A DNA stretch of 64,000 nucleotides from Sinonovacula constricta (lineage: Eukaryota > Mollusca > Bivalvia > Cardiida > Solecurtidae), in assembly GCA_007844125.1 (NCBI GenBank), contig CM017561.1, forward strand, positions 21,935,260 to 21,999,259, written 5' to 3'. A program made the position numbers and the translations under genes. The notes under the pieces were generated by a model, which saw only the letters and a list, made by a program, of their open reading frames with translations, did not search any database and was not told the origin of the DNA. Positions 12,100 to 24,621 of the stretch are shown one piece after another (position 1 is the stretch's first letter; every line of letters begins with the position of its first letter).

Positions 12100-13359
12100 T
12101 TATCTGTAACAGGGCTGATAAACTGAGGGTACAGATCGCTGTAACATGCCAAAAATTAGTGACTGAAAGGGACCGGAAATAAACATGTACAGAAAATTGG
12201 GATGTTTATTTTTATACTTTGAAGAGATTCAGTGCAAGAAATATGATATCTTACTTGTTTATCATAGGATAAGGTAATAAAACTTATTTTTAAACTTGAC
12301 CAATCAGAATGTAAGAATGTGAGCTTGGTATATGCTGAAGAATTGTTATAATGGATCCCTGATAAAGATTCTCCTTTAAAGAGGTGGGTGTGAATGCAGA
12401 CTTAACACTTGAGCACATAACAGGATCTTGTTTTACAATTAACTTTATATAAGTATATTTCTATCAAATTCTCTAATTTAGGTATTTATAAGCTACATCT
12501 GCTGTCTTCTAAGACACAGAATACTCAACAACAAGCCTTTCTATTGTTGTACTGAGAAAATAGTTCATAATTGCAGGGCAATGTTGCATTTTGTATGTTC
12601 AAATCATTACTTTAATGAAATATGTCTTATTTGAAAGAGGACGTGTTTTTTTTTCCATAATGTAACTTGATTTTATCATTCCTTGGTCTGGTGCTTCTAA
12701 AGTTTTGACAGTCACTACAGAATGCAGGGCCTGTATAAACATGATGCACACAATTTTCCCTCTGTAGGCAAGCTTCTCTATTATAGTATACCTGATACTC
12801 TATATTTCATGTTGATGTTTAAAACCCCTTCTGTTTGGTCATCTGGCCCTTAAGTCTTGTTTAAACCTTAACTACACTAGGGGTCACTTAGGACTGGACC
12901 CTTAACGCTGGGCGTAAATCGGCATTAAACGGGCATCTGGAACTTTCCTGCAGAAATCATTGCTGACATAGGGAAGGGTTCAGTTACTGCTGAAACTGCA
13001 CCCACAGACAGTTTATATGCTTCCTGCCAAGAGAGAATTAGAAATCTGGTCATTTTTTTCGGCACTGGTTCTGTTAGGAAGATGTTTCTTAAAGCCCGGG
13101 AAGAATAGAGTGTGATATATGGCCAAGCACCTGCCTCATTTAGATGATAAAACATTCTATAACTACCTCAAGCAACCCATTTCTATCTTAGTGGTTAATT
13201 AGCTAGATTTATATGCCAGATGTTGTGGGATGAAATTCCAATCTAAATCAGATTTCCAAATTTAACCATGAGCCTGCTTAGTACAATTGACTGAGACTAA
13301 TAGTGTAGGTCCAGATTAGAAGGTTTTCTCCTCCTTCCATTTTGTTACATCACATGTCA

Positions 13360-13680
13360 CCGGACCTGGTAGCGCAATCGGTAGATCGTCGGCTCCAGGT
13401 ACAGGAGGCCAGGGTTTGATCCCGGGCCGCGACATACTAAAGTCGTTAAAAATGGTAGTAGTATAGCTCCCTTGCTAACACTCAAGCAAATATAAGGGTA
13501 GTTCCACGACTGGTTGGCCCAGTGTCAGGATAATATGACTGGGTGTGGTATCATGCCAAGTGTTCATGGCATGCTATACACAGTGAAGGCAGCACTATAA
13601 CTGCTTCAAGTGGACACCGTCTCCAGATAACTGAAATACTGTTGGTGGGGCAATAAACCCAATAAAACAAAATAAAACAA
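13360..13680 (+). mobile_element. tRNA-derived SINE, family B
   Basis: A full-length copy with head CCGGACCTGGTAGCGCAATC and tail CAATAAAACAAAATAAAAC. Target duplication ACATCACATGTC lies at 13347-13358 and 13681-13692. Confidence 0.95.
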
Positions 13681-14204
13681 ACATCACATGTCTGGTCACT
13701 TTGGGATAACATGAGATAGCATAAGTTGGCTGATTCATGTATAACCATCCAAATGGCTATTGGCCACGACTAAAATAAAATCTACTGCAATGCACATTTG
13801 CAATATCTCTAGTGGGACATGCAAGCTACATCATCCCTCTCCAAAGGCAACTTCTCCTCAATTCAATACTTTTGATTCTTTGTATCATTTTACATCTGAA
13901 ATAGACACCTCAGGTGCACCATGATTGTGGCCTGCCAGGTTTTCTTATGCCAATCAAGTAGTTATTGTCTCACTCTTGGTACCAAGCTTTAATTAAAATG
14001 ATATCTTAACTGAAGCACATAATTAGTTTGAGAATTTAATTAAGTTTTAAACCTGTTTATTTATCGTCGGTTGGGAAACAAGTTCTGTCAACTTATATCA
14101 CTTCCTTTCGACTGACCACTTCCTGAGTAGACACAGTACTTAGGTACTGAGTATCTGCATTAATGTGCAGTAAATACTCTTGCTCAAGGATTAACATCAC
14201 ATTG

Positions 14205-14272
14205 TAAGTTTCAGGGGTTCAAACCCAGGACCCTGCGATCAGGAGTCCAACATCTTAACCACCAGACCACAA
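14205..14272 (-). repeat. tRNA-like SINE head or tRNA pseudogene
   Basis: The reverse strand reads TGTGGTCTGGTGGTTAAGAT and then GGGTTTGAACCCCTGAAAC, giving A-box and B-box-like elements. Acceptor pairing is poor, so I do not call it a working tRNA. Confidence 0.45.
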
Positions 14273-14388
14273 AGAATTTAATTAAGATTTGAATATGCAG
14301 CTATTTACAAAAGAATAATTGAAAACAGTGATTATAGTCAATATTCTTGTAAAAGTTTATTTTCATAAATTGAGAATATAAAGTGCTA

Positions 14389-14622
14389 TGGGGGCCGAGC
14401 GGTTAGAGTTGCTGACTTAAAACTCCTCAGCCCCTCACCGCGTGGGTTCGAGTCCCGGTCAGGGCAAGAACTTTCATGTGGGGAGGTTTCCAGCTAACCT
14501 GTGGTGCCCCGGTGGATCTATCCAGACATAAGTCTGTGGTCTTCCTCCACCAATAATTAGCTGGACGTCGCGAATATGACCATAATTGTGTCGGTGCTAT
14601 GTAACAAAAAACAAAACAAATG
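14389..14622 (+). mobile_element. tRNA-derived SINE, family C (Leu/Ser-type head)
   Basis: GGCCGAGCGGTTAGAGTTGC, then CACCGCGTGGGTTCGAGTCC, with a long variable arm as in class II tRNAs. The body contains ATTAGCTGGACGTCGCGAAT and the tail is ACAAAACAAA. Imperfect target duplication AAAGTGCTAT (14380-14389) / AAAGTGTTAT (14624-14633). Confidence 0.9.
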
Positions 14623-14823
14623 AAAAGTGTTATAGTACAGACTTCCAAGCATGGAGAGTTGTGAGATACATTTCTGGTACTGCATAATTTAACTGTTAGT
14701 CTGTTAATCAAGAATTGATCATGTTTTTATAAACAGTGTTGATCCGAGGCCGTGGGCTCATTCTGCTCTTTGATCAGGATCTGCTCCAGATTCTCTAGAA
14801 ATATGCCTTTGAATATGGATGTT

Positions 14824-15090
14824 TGTTTGTTTATTGGGTTTAATGTCCTGCCAACAGTATTTCAGTTATCTGGAAATGGTGTCCACTTGAAGCAGATATA
14901 GTGCTGCCTTCACTGTGTAATGAACACCTTGCATGATACCACACCCAGTCACATTATCCTGACATCGGGCCAACCAGTCGTGGAACTACCCTTATATTTG
15001 CTTGAGCGTTAGCAAGGGAGCTATACCACTACCATTTTTAACGACTATGGTATGTCGCGGACCGGGATCGAACCCGGGGCCTCCTGTACG
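14824..15090 (-). mobile_element. tRNA-derived SINE, family B, 5'-truncated
   Basis: A reverse-strand copy with intact tail (TTTGTTTATTGGGTTTAATG). The first 30 or so bases of the tRNA head are missing. Target duplication TATGGATGTT lies at 14814-14823 and 15093-15102. 5' truncation with a duplication is typical of target-primed reverse transcription. Confidence 0.92.
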
Positions 15091-15102
15091 CCTATGGATG
15101 TT

Positions 15103-17498
15103 AGCAAATAACTAACACTTTGTATTGATTATAAATTAATGTAGCCTGCTACAGGCTTAGAGTTAGTTTTGTCTCTGGATGTTGAATCACCAGACTCGCA
15201 GGCACTGCACATTATTAGGAACTAACTGTAATGCTAGCACATAGTGCAATTGTGTACTGAAAGGTGTGTTTTAGAGCGTATTACAACACCTCAGATGAAG
15301 AATAATTTGTGGACTGTTTGCAGTTACAATAAAATTTTGCTGATGGCTCTGTTTTATTAGTTCCCTCTGTATTAGTTCCCTGAAACATTGAATTATTCAA
15401 ACCTAAAGATAAAATCACAAGAACCCTTCCATAAAATGCAGCCTTGACTTCTGCAAGTGTTCAATTAAGTCATAATTGGATTGAGTCTGTTGTTAATCAT
15501 CAAATCCAATTCATCAATCAGACTGTTTAAATGTTTGCTGACTTGTAATTGCACCGGTGATTAAGTTTCACACCTCTATTTTCAAAATATATTATCAATA
15601 GCTTGTTGTCACAGAGGAGTCCAGGAATTGAGAGATCCTCGAGCTATCCCAGGAATTGTCAGTGGTTTTACGTGTATAGACATTTTTTCCATTCTTCCTG
15701 CACCAAAAATTGGCAGATGCACAAATCTGTTGAGTTTAGAGAAAATCAAATGAAAAAGCCCTACTAATCGGCAATAATGTTTCATATACAGATAATTACA
15801 TTAATTGGAAGCCATTTATTAAAAATAAAATTACTTTTATGCATGTGTTTCTTTTTAATTGAGATTGAAATGTAAGGGTCAGCATTTTTGGTCTTGGAAA
15901 TGTTACATAACCCATTACTGGCCATGAATATTTAAAACCAATCTCAAGTCTGTGAGTTCTCAGGTATTTTAATCAGTTCCAGACTAAATTGAGTTGGAGT
16001 AAATCATGGTGAACAATTTACTGGGGAAACCACGGCAACCAGTGGGAGATGTAAACAGCTGTCTGATTGGCTGGAAGTGGAGCTGTGGGGATAGGGTGGG
16101 AAGGCATATGGTTCATGAGAAGATTTCCAGGGATTTTGTAGATGCACATCAAACAGTTTTTTCCAGCTTTGTTCCTGGTCTGGGATTTTGAATGAGTGAA
16201 TTAATTCTCAAAAATTGGATTAACAGTTTGTGTTATTACATTTTTAGCAATTTGGAGTGCAGTTTTTTATTCTTTTTGGATTCATTCATCCTTCATTGTG
16301 AAACAAATTTTTGAAAAATTGTGAGAGCTATAGAATTGAAATACATGTAAATGAACTATTTCACGAAAGTTTATTGCAAGCATTACTATCTTTATTTTAT
16401 ATATAATTATAAATTTCTTAATTGGATTTCTTAAACCATATATCATAAACACTTTAAAAAGAATTTATTTTTAGCACTTGTTGGTTGAGAAATTATAACT
16501 TGCATCATAATGGTTCCTTTACTCTTCTTTGACTAACAAACCCCAAGTCAGAAATGTATATAAGAAAAAATAATTTATCTTTTTTTGTGTGTCTTATATT
16601 AAAGCATTTAACTGATGCTTATATTTTATTATTTAACAAATCATTTCTTTCATCAGCTATTGTACATTTCAGTTGATTTCAAGTGAGTGAGACATATAAA
16701 AAAAATGCCCTGTCTTACCTCATATAGTAATTTTACCTTAAACATTGTTTAATTAAAAAACAATTCTAAGAGGTAAACTGATTTTAAAATTAATTTAATA
16801 TTGAATAAATGTTTAACTTTAAATAAATATGTACAAAAAAGTAGTATTTTTTACTGCAAACCACTGTCTACCTAGTAATAGATGCTGTGTATGATAAAAA
16901 GAGGATAGCTAAGAAAAAAAAGAAAATAATTAAAAACAGACTACTATGTACAAAGGGAGTTATATGTTGTGTGCATTAGGAGGCTGAAAAAAATGAAGTG
17001 ATGCAAAGAATATAATGATAGAATATAGATGAAATAGATAAAAAGATAATAAAGAAAAGATAATATAGAACGGGTCTCATAAAGATATTATAAAGACAGA
17101 CAAAGGATCTACATAGAATGGGAAATAGTGGATAGAGAGAAAGTAAGGGAAGTAAGGAAAAGGGTTTAAAGTATGAAATGCAAATAAAGATGGGAGAAAA
17201 GAGAAAAAAGGTGGCAGACAGAAAGATGAAGGAAGAAACAGGGGTTGTTGTTAAAGTTTTTCCAGATTGCAAGGAGCCGTCTGGTTTCTTAGGATCAACC
17301 TCCTTTGTTATAGAATGGTTATGGAACATCCCTTCGTTGTTACACCTGCCAGCTGGCTCTATTCCTTTGTATAAGAGAATCACTGAGATATCTGTTTATT
17401 GTCATATACAGTCCTTTATTTGAACCGTAATAATAATCAGCTTAACTCTCAAACTGCCAAACCTAATATAATCAGACTAAGGCAGATACATACGAATG
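15103..17498. other. AT-rich noncoding, nothing recognised
   Basis: There is a purine-rich stretch at about 16860-17240 (GAAA/GGAA runs) that opens long frames on one strand through composition alone. No exon or transposon ends were seen. Confidence 0.4.
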
Positions 17499-17504
17499 AA
17501 CTCT

Positions 17505-18087
17505 CCCACTTTTAGAGGGAGACTCCCACTTTTGAGGTTCAAAATTATTTGAAAGTGAGGGTTGTTTTGCACATTTTCAGAAATCTCCCACCTTTAGAGG
17601 GAGACTCCCACTTTTGAGGTTCAAAATTATTTGAAAGTGAAGGTTGTTTTGCACATTTTCAAAAATCTCCCACTTTTAGAGGAAGACTCCCACTTTTGAG
17701 GTTCAAAATTATTTGAAAGTGAGGGTTGTTTTGCACATTTTCAGAAATCTCCCACTTTTAGAGGGAGAAGTCCCACTTTTGAGGTTCAAAATTATTTGAA
17801 AGTGAGAGGTGGTTTGCACATTTTCAAAAATCTCCCACTTTTAGAGGGAGACTCCCACTTTTGAGGTTCAAAGTTATTTGAAAAGTGAGGGTTGTTTTGC
17901 ACATTTTCAGAAATCTCCCACTTTTAGAGGGAGACTCCCACTTTTGAGGTTCAAAGTTATTTGAAAAGTGAGGGTTGTTTTGCACATTTTCAGAAATCTC
18001 CCACTTTTAGAGGGAGACTCCCACTTTTGAGGTTCAAAATTATTTGAAAGTGAGGGTTGTTTTGCACATTTTCAGAAATCTCCCACT
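17505..18087 (+). repeat. 82-bp tandem array, about 7 copies, derived from repeat family E
   Basis: The unit contains CCCACTTTTAGAGGGAGACT, CCCACTTTTGAGGTTCAAAA, TTATTTGAAAGTGAGGGTTG and TTTTGCACATTTTCAGAAAT. Each segment is found once, in the same order, in the dispersed copies at 6264-6425 and (reverse) 20885-21100. Confidence 0.93.
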
Positions 18088-18512
18088 CTGACTTCAGATA
18101 AGGTTCACAGGTATGCAGATAGTGTAAATCTAGATCAGCCATTGCAAACTAGGGAGGGGGGTGGGGGCTGTCTCATCTAGGTCTGCAAAATTTTTGTTGA
18201 GTCTCTAGTAATAGGACTTGCTTTGTTTTCATGTAGTTATACATCAATAATAAGAACTTATTTTAAGTTATTGTCATTTACAGGGTGTAGCATTTACAGG
18301 GTAAATGATGCTCTACTACTAGCAGACCATCTTATGACCATACCGCCTCAATATGGTCATAGTTTGATTATATATCTGTACAATTCTGGAGAAAGAAGTT
18401 ATTAAATGGCATTTGCAGACAGACTTCTGTCTTATTACACACATTATTTGCATTTAATTTGCAGCAGAAAACTCTCTATAATGTAGCAATTTCACTAAAA
18501 GTTCATTTATAG

Positions 18513-18587
18513 AGCCTGTATAGCTCAGTTGGTAGAGCTACACGCTAATATTGGGAAGGTCTGTGATTCAAATCCTGTTAAAGGCTT
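18513..18587 (+). repeat. tRNA-like sequence, probable pseudogene or SINE head
   Basis: GCCTGTATAGCTCAGTTGGT starts a D-arm and GTGATTCAAATCCTG is a B-box-like T-arm. The ends AGCCT/AGGCT can pair. The anticodon stem pairs badly, so function is unlikely. Confidence 0.5.
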
Positions 18588-18917
18588 ACTTTTTCCGCTC
18601 CCGTTCAAAAAAAAAATGGGTTTTGGTGTTTTTTGCTTTTGTATGTGTGTTGTTTTTTCTTGTTGTTTTCATAAAGCTCTCTGATTCTGTTTGGAAATTT
18701 ATTTGATCATTGAAAACTCTTTTGTGGCATACTAGAAGTTAATTAGCACACTTGGTCTAACAAGGAAGCTAGCTATATATAAAGCTTTATAATAACATGG
18801 ACAGCTGTGTGGTTTATGACCACTTCAACCTCAGATCATACTGCTTCATTTGTTACTTACAAATAATGAATTCTTAGTGATCTTTCATTTATAGGTAACA
18901 AGAAATGTCTGTAGTCA

Positions 18918-20508
18918 GCATATAGCGTAGATCCTAAATAGACAGCTCCTAGAAAATAGTATAGACCCTGATCAGACAGCTACCTGCAGATAGTGTAGAT
19001 CCTGATCAGACAGCTCCAAGCAGAAAGTGTAGATCCTAATCAGACAGCTCCTAGCAGATAGTGTAGATCCTGATCAGACAGCTACCAGCAGTGAGTGTAG
19101 ATCCTGTTCAGACAGCTACCAGCAGATAGTGTAGATCCTGATCAGACAGCTCCAAGCAGATAGTGTAGATCCTTATCAGACAGCTACCAGCAAATAGTGT
19201 AGATCCTGATCAGACAGCTACCAGCAAATAGTGTATATCCTGATCAGACAGCTACCAGCAGATAATGTAGATCCTGATCAGACAGCTACCAGCAGATAAT
19301 GTAGATCCTGATCAGACAGTTACCAGCAGATAGTGTAGATCCTGATCAGACAGCTACCAGCAGATAATGTAGATCCTGATCAGACAGCTACCAGCAGATA
19401 GTGTAGATCCTGATCAGACAGCTACCAGCAGATAATGTAGATCCTGATCAGACAGCTATCAGCAGATAGTGTAGATCCTGATCAGACAGCTACCAGATAG
19501 TGTAGATCCTGATCAGACAGCTACCAGCAGATAGTGTAGATCCTGATCAGACAGCTATCAGCAGATAGTGTAGATACTGATCAGACAGTTACCAGCAGAT
19601 AGTGTAGATCCTGATCAGGCAGCTACCAGCAGATAGTGTAGATCCTGATCAGACAGCTACCAGCAGATAATGTAGATTCTGATCAGACAGCTACCAGCAA
19701 ATAGTATAGATCCTGATCAGACAGCTACCAGATAGTGTAGATCCTGATCAGACAGCTACCAGCAGATAGTGTAGATCCTGATCAGACAGCTATCAGCAGA
19801 TAGTGTAGATACTGATCAGACAGCTACCACCATATAGTGTAGATCCTGATCAGACAGTTACCAGCAGATAGTGTAGATACTGATCAGACAGTTACCAGCA
19901 GATAGTGTAGATTCGATCAGACAATGACCAGCAGATAGTGTAGATCCTGATCAGACAGCTCCCAGCAAATAGTATAGATCCTGATCAGACAACTACCAGT
20001 ACATAGTGTAGATCCTGATCAGACAACTACCAGTACATAGTGTAGATCCCGATCAGACAGCTACCAGCAGATAGTGTAGATCCTGGTCAGACAGCTACCA
20101 GCAGATAGTGTAGATCCTGATCAGACAGTTACCAGCAGATAGTGTAGATCCTGATCAGACAGTTACCAGCAGATAGTGTAGATACTGATCAGACAGCTAC
20201 CAGCAGATAGTGTAGATCCTGGTCAGACAGCTACCAGCAGATAGTGTAGATCCTGGTCAGACAGTTACCAGCAGATAGTGTAGATCCTGGTCAGACAGCT
20301 ACCAGCAGATAGTGTAGATCCTGATCAGACAGCTCCCAGCAAATAGTATAGATCCTGATCAGACAACTACCAGTACATAGTGTAGATCCCGATCAGACAG
20401 CTACCAGCAGATAGTGTAGATCCTGGTCAGACAGCTACCAGCAGATAGTGTAGATCCTCATCAGACTACAAGCAGATAGTGTAGATCCTGATCAGACAGC
20501 TATCAGAA
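18918..20508 (+). repeat. 34-bp minisatellite, about 46 copies
   Basis: The unit is TAGTGTAGATCCTGATCAGA followed by CAGCTACCAGCAGA. Each unit holds the palindrome CTGATCAG. Variant units (TACATAGTG, GATACTGATC, CCTGGTCAG) recur in blocks, showing block duplication. The unit equals one arm plus loop of hairpin family H. Confidence 0.96.
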
Positions 20509-20884
20509 ACTGGCTTTTTTTTTTCTTTTGCCTGATCAGATTAATTTTTTACTTGAAAGGTGATACATAATTCTTAGGTCAAGAAAATACAGGGTATCTT
20601 TAAGGTATCAAAGAGTATGTAAAGGAAATATACCTAGATGTTGATCACAGCTGGCTTTTTCCTTCTGTCGTGGAACTTTTACTGTTGACTGGTAGTTTAT
20701 GGTTTTAATGGCAGTTTGAGTTTGGTCTTGGGTGTTTCTTTGTGACTCTGACCCTGATTTATTTGTTAATATTAGTTATCAGACCTTACTTTATTTATCT
20801 ATAATTTGGTAACTTTTTTTTTCTCAAAACACGTAATGCATAATTACAAAATGTATTTATATAATCTTAGTAACACACAGTATC

Positions 20885-21100
20885 ATACATGTGAAATTTT
20901 TCTGAGACCAAAGTGGGAGATTTTAACTTGCAAAGTGGGAGATTTGTTATTTTCATAAAAACAAAGAAGGAAGTTATCTGTTTCCAAGAAGGGAAATTTC
21001 TGAAAATGTGTATAACACTCCTCATTTTCAAATAATTTTGAACTTGAGGAAAAAGAGGTAGCCTCCCTCCAAAAGTTGGAGAGTTCACATGTATGCAGTA
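20885..21100 (-). repeat. Dispersed repeat family E, reverse copy
   Basis: On this strand it reads AAAGTGGGAGATT, GGAAGTTATCTGTTTCCAAG, CAAATAATTTTGAACTTGAG and AAAGTTGGAGAGTTCACATG. This is the complement of the 6264 copy order. Confidence 0.7.
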
Positions 21101-23032
21101 TAGATCCTGGTCAGATAGTTGCCACTGATCTGGATCTACTTTATTGCCAACTGCTGGTCTCTTTAAGCCTAAGCAGAATAAGGGATTAAGAGTCTTGCAA
21201 TATGTTGATGGTTTAATGATCTGACTGAGATGTTGATGTTTTGACATCAAAGTGTGAAGTAGGAAGTGGAATAAACAACATTGCTGAGAAATCATTTAAG
21301 GAAAATTGAGAAGTGAAAATGAAAAAAGCAGTTAATGGTATTTTTCTTTCCTTCTAAAGGCTCATCAGATAAACAGATTTTTTAAGCTAATTAATGGGTG
21401 AAGTGTATAGAAGTAAAAATAAAATGTTAATTAATTTGCATAGGTCTGCAGATAGAAAGAATTGGAATGTTTAATTGGCATGTGTTTTTCTACTAGATCA
21501 TTGAAATGACCTTACCTTTAATTTAAAGATAAATGTGTGTTTTGGCTAATCCAATTGTTCCAGGGTAACCTAGATAGCCACTCTATGAGGAACCTTTTTA
21601 TGGCTGAAATCTACTATGTTTGGCATCTCTGGCGATAAGAAAGTTAGTTTCGATGTTTGGTGCCATCCATCATCTTATATTAGCTTGGCATCTCAAGTGG
21701 TTATAATTAAATCTACTTTAAAATATGTCTGCAATTATGATTCAGCATGATAGAAAACAAAGAAAGTCTACTTGTCAGGTATTTATAGAAAGTGCAGCAG
21801 TAAGTCAATAAAGCTAATATTTGTAAAAATAATAATAAGTTGTCAATCTTTCTACAACCCCATGTTTCTTTAATGGCCTTGTAATAAAATGGATATTATC
21901 TCTTTTTTTTCATCTATTTATAGCGTTTTTAAAAGTGTCCTTCTCTCACAGAGCTTCCTTTGTAAAACTCAAATGCTTATCATGATATAACCATAAATAT
22001 TTATTAACCTGGCATTTTTTCTTGAGATGAAATTTTAGCATCCACTTGAGTGGGTGGGAATGGAAACTCCCAAATAATCATGATCGCCTGGAAGCTTAGT
22101 TGTTGCTCCAGCGTGTCAGGGTCACTGAGGTGCTTGAATGACAGGACCACCTGGGAGGGTGGGGTGATACTTTTATAATTGGTGGATGTGGGGTGGGTTA
22201 TGCCTCTTCAACGTGTCATAAAGTTGTCACTTGGAAAATTAAGTCTTATCTGATTTTTCATGTGAAAGGAAATTCAAAGTTGTCAAATTTTTGCTGAAAC
22301 ATTGATAAGAATTTGACAATAAATAATTTATTATATCTATAACAATTAATATTAACATGTATTTATACTCGTGAAATTTTACCATGAATGCTGGTAATTT
22401 GTGTTCATCTTATGTTAGCTTTTAGTATTGATTTCTAAAATTTTCAAATTTATTTTTAAGATTTTTTTTTATTAACAATGTTTCTTCATTCCATGATTGA
22501 TTTTACATGTCTTGGAAATTCGTAACCAAGACTTCACTTCTGATATGCAAACACTGCATGTGTTTAAACAAAAAGACCAGATGCTGCCAGACTGTTTATT
22601 TTGGTTTTGACATTAAATAGATTACAATGCCACAAAGTGATTGGACTGTAAAAAAACAAGTATGTCATATTCTTGTACTCCGTGCATATTGAATATATTG
22701 AACAGTATTGTTGGGAAGCTTTGTAAAAATGGGGGGAAAAATGGGAAATCCATGTTCTCTCTACTTCTACTCCATGTATCAATCATGTATCGACCGTTGT
22801 CACTGAGAAATGGCTGGTTCTTAAAAAATGACAGATTTTGAGACGAGGTCAGAAGCAGTTATATCAAGAGCTTCTGTCTCTACAGATGGAGAGAGGGAAG
22901 ATGTCTCTTATATTAAGAGAAAATAATTGCTCCCAATTCTTACATTGACTTCTCCCTGTTCCCAGACTGCTGTTCTTGTGTAGTTTTCTCCTGGACATAA
23001 TCTCATTTCAGATATTAACTAAAGAGTACCAA
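21101..23032. other. AT-rich noncoding, nothing recognised
   Basis: A family H fragment (GTATAGATCCTGGTCAG ... CTGATCTGGATCTACTT) lies at about 21100-21150. The rest shows no exon, SINE or transposon terminus I can support. Confidence 0.4.
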
Positions 23033-23557
23033 AATTCACCTTTCCGCGAGATCTAAAAATAGATATTACACATTGTGTATTAGCATGGAATTAGCCAATC
23101 ACATCGCGTTGATTGACACTTTACCTACGTTATGCTGATTCTCACACATTGTCCCACAAACAATGATTTTGACAAGCGATCAGTTTAAATCTGTTTGAGC
23201 CTTTGGTTCAATTTAATAGCAAAAGGTTGTTTGTAGTTTGTGGTTTGCAAGGAATCGTACGTTGCTGTAATCGCTTCTCTGTTTGCATCTTAATTTAGTT
23301 TATTGGACGAGGCTTGTCCATTTCTGCATCCAAAGGTAAAATCTTTCATAATTTTGTGTCATGAATGCATCATTGAGTGAAACTGTCTTAATTTTCATCT
23401 AAACATCTCCATCATCTTTGCATTTGGGAGATATCAAATTAAAATATTTTCGTGGATCTGTAAGATAATCTGTAAGATCTGTTACTTTAAACCATGTTGT
23501 TTGTGGGCAAAGGGGCGGAGCTTAAACTCTATTTTTAGACTCGCGAAAAGGTGAATT
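23033..23557. mobile_element. MITE with AATTCACCTTTCCGCGAG termini (525 bp)
   Basis: The left end AATTCACCTTTCCGCGAG plus TCTAAAAATAG is mirrored at the right by CTATTTTTAGACTCGCGAAA and AGGTGAATT. The target duplication is not clear. There is no coding capacity. Confidence 0.8.
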
Positions 23558-24035
23558 ATGTCACTCTGTTCCCCATTTTCAAAATTAATGTGTAAGTTAT
23601 CTCCCTTGTTGCTAGGTATTTTCCTGTACATGTACTTTACATAAGACATATCCTTACTTGTATTTTTTAGTTGTTGTTGCTTATTTTCATCCTACTGCTT
23701 AAGCATTTTTATTTGTTACTATGTCAAATAACAGGATACATTTTGTGTGCATGTGACAGTCAGAAGTTATATAAGAAAACAGGAAAATCATTATTTCTGT
23801 ACTGTTACTATATACTTAATACCTCCCTACAAGGGAGGTAACATAATTTTATCTGAATAGTAAGAGTAACATCCCCTTAAAAATGAAAAGAGGGGGAAAG
23901 GGAGTAGTGCCATTTGTCTGGGTCATCCTTTAAAGTCTTGCAAGAAGAAAGTATATGTGGTAGCATAACATTCCTTATATCAGAACAACTCCTTTGATAT
24001 TCGCATATTAATTATTATATATCCATTATTATATA

Positions 24036-24621
24036 CCGTATTTTTTCACTTATAAGACAGGGATTTTTTCACAAAATTTCATGTTCAAAGTGTAGGGTTT
24101 GTTTTATAGGCTAGCTCTAGTGACCTGGCAAAAGGTTTTCACGTTGTTTTGAGGTGAAAACTTACGGCATAAACTTGTAAGTGGTTATACAATTACCCAA
24201 GGAGCTGTCATTATCGACCCCCGATAATTTACCTTAATTGGACTTTGAAGTCTGTCGGTCACCAATAAACATACATTTGCCTTTGTTGTGCACAAACATG
24301 GCTTATTATCCATTACACTATAACAAACTTTGGACTTCAGTCTGATATCGATTGAAGCAGTTTGACAGTGAGGGTGTGAACGATGTTTTTTTATAAGCAG
24401 CTGAAGATTACATTTCTCTGAGACTAGATATGTCCCCCAACATGTGAAAACAGTCACTGTTTACCAATTAATCCTTTTGTTGAGACAGCATGACTGACCG
24501 ATGCTCCTGTTCATTTTTTTGCCTCGTCTTATAAGAGGGTCGAAGCAGAAACCAGCATTTTCCCAGGAGAAGTAGGGGGCCCGTCTTATAAACGAATAGA
24601 CTTATAAGTGAGAAATTTCGG
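24036..24621. mobile_element. TA-flanked MITE, CCGTATTTTTTCACTTATAAG termini (586 bp)
   Basis: The left end CCGTATTTTTTCACTTATAA and the right end TTATAAGTGAGAAATTTCGG are inverted repeats. Each is flanked by TA, as in Tc1/mariner/pogo transposition. CTTATAAGACAGGG and CGTCTTATAAGAGGG motifs recur inside. No transposase is present. Confidence 0.8.

Noticed and set aside
16976..17383. Minus-strand open frame of 135 codons rich in Phe, Ser and Tyr
   Set aside because: Composition follows a purine-rich stretch of the plus strand. No start context, family signature or splice signals.
18918..20508. Regular repeats resembling a CRISPR array
   Set aside because: Units are contiguous with no unique spacers, there are no cas genes, and the context is animal. 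It is a minisatellite.
20867..21295. 142-codon minus-strand open frame
   Set aside because: Mostly the reverse copy of repeat family E plus a family H fragment.
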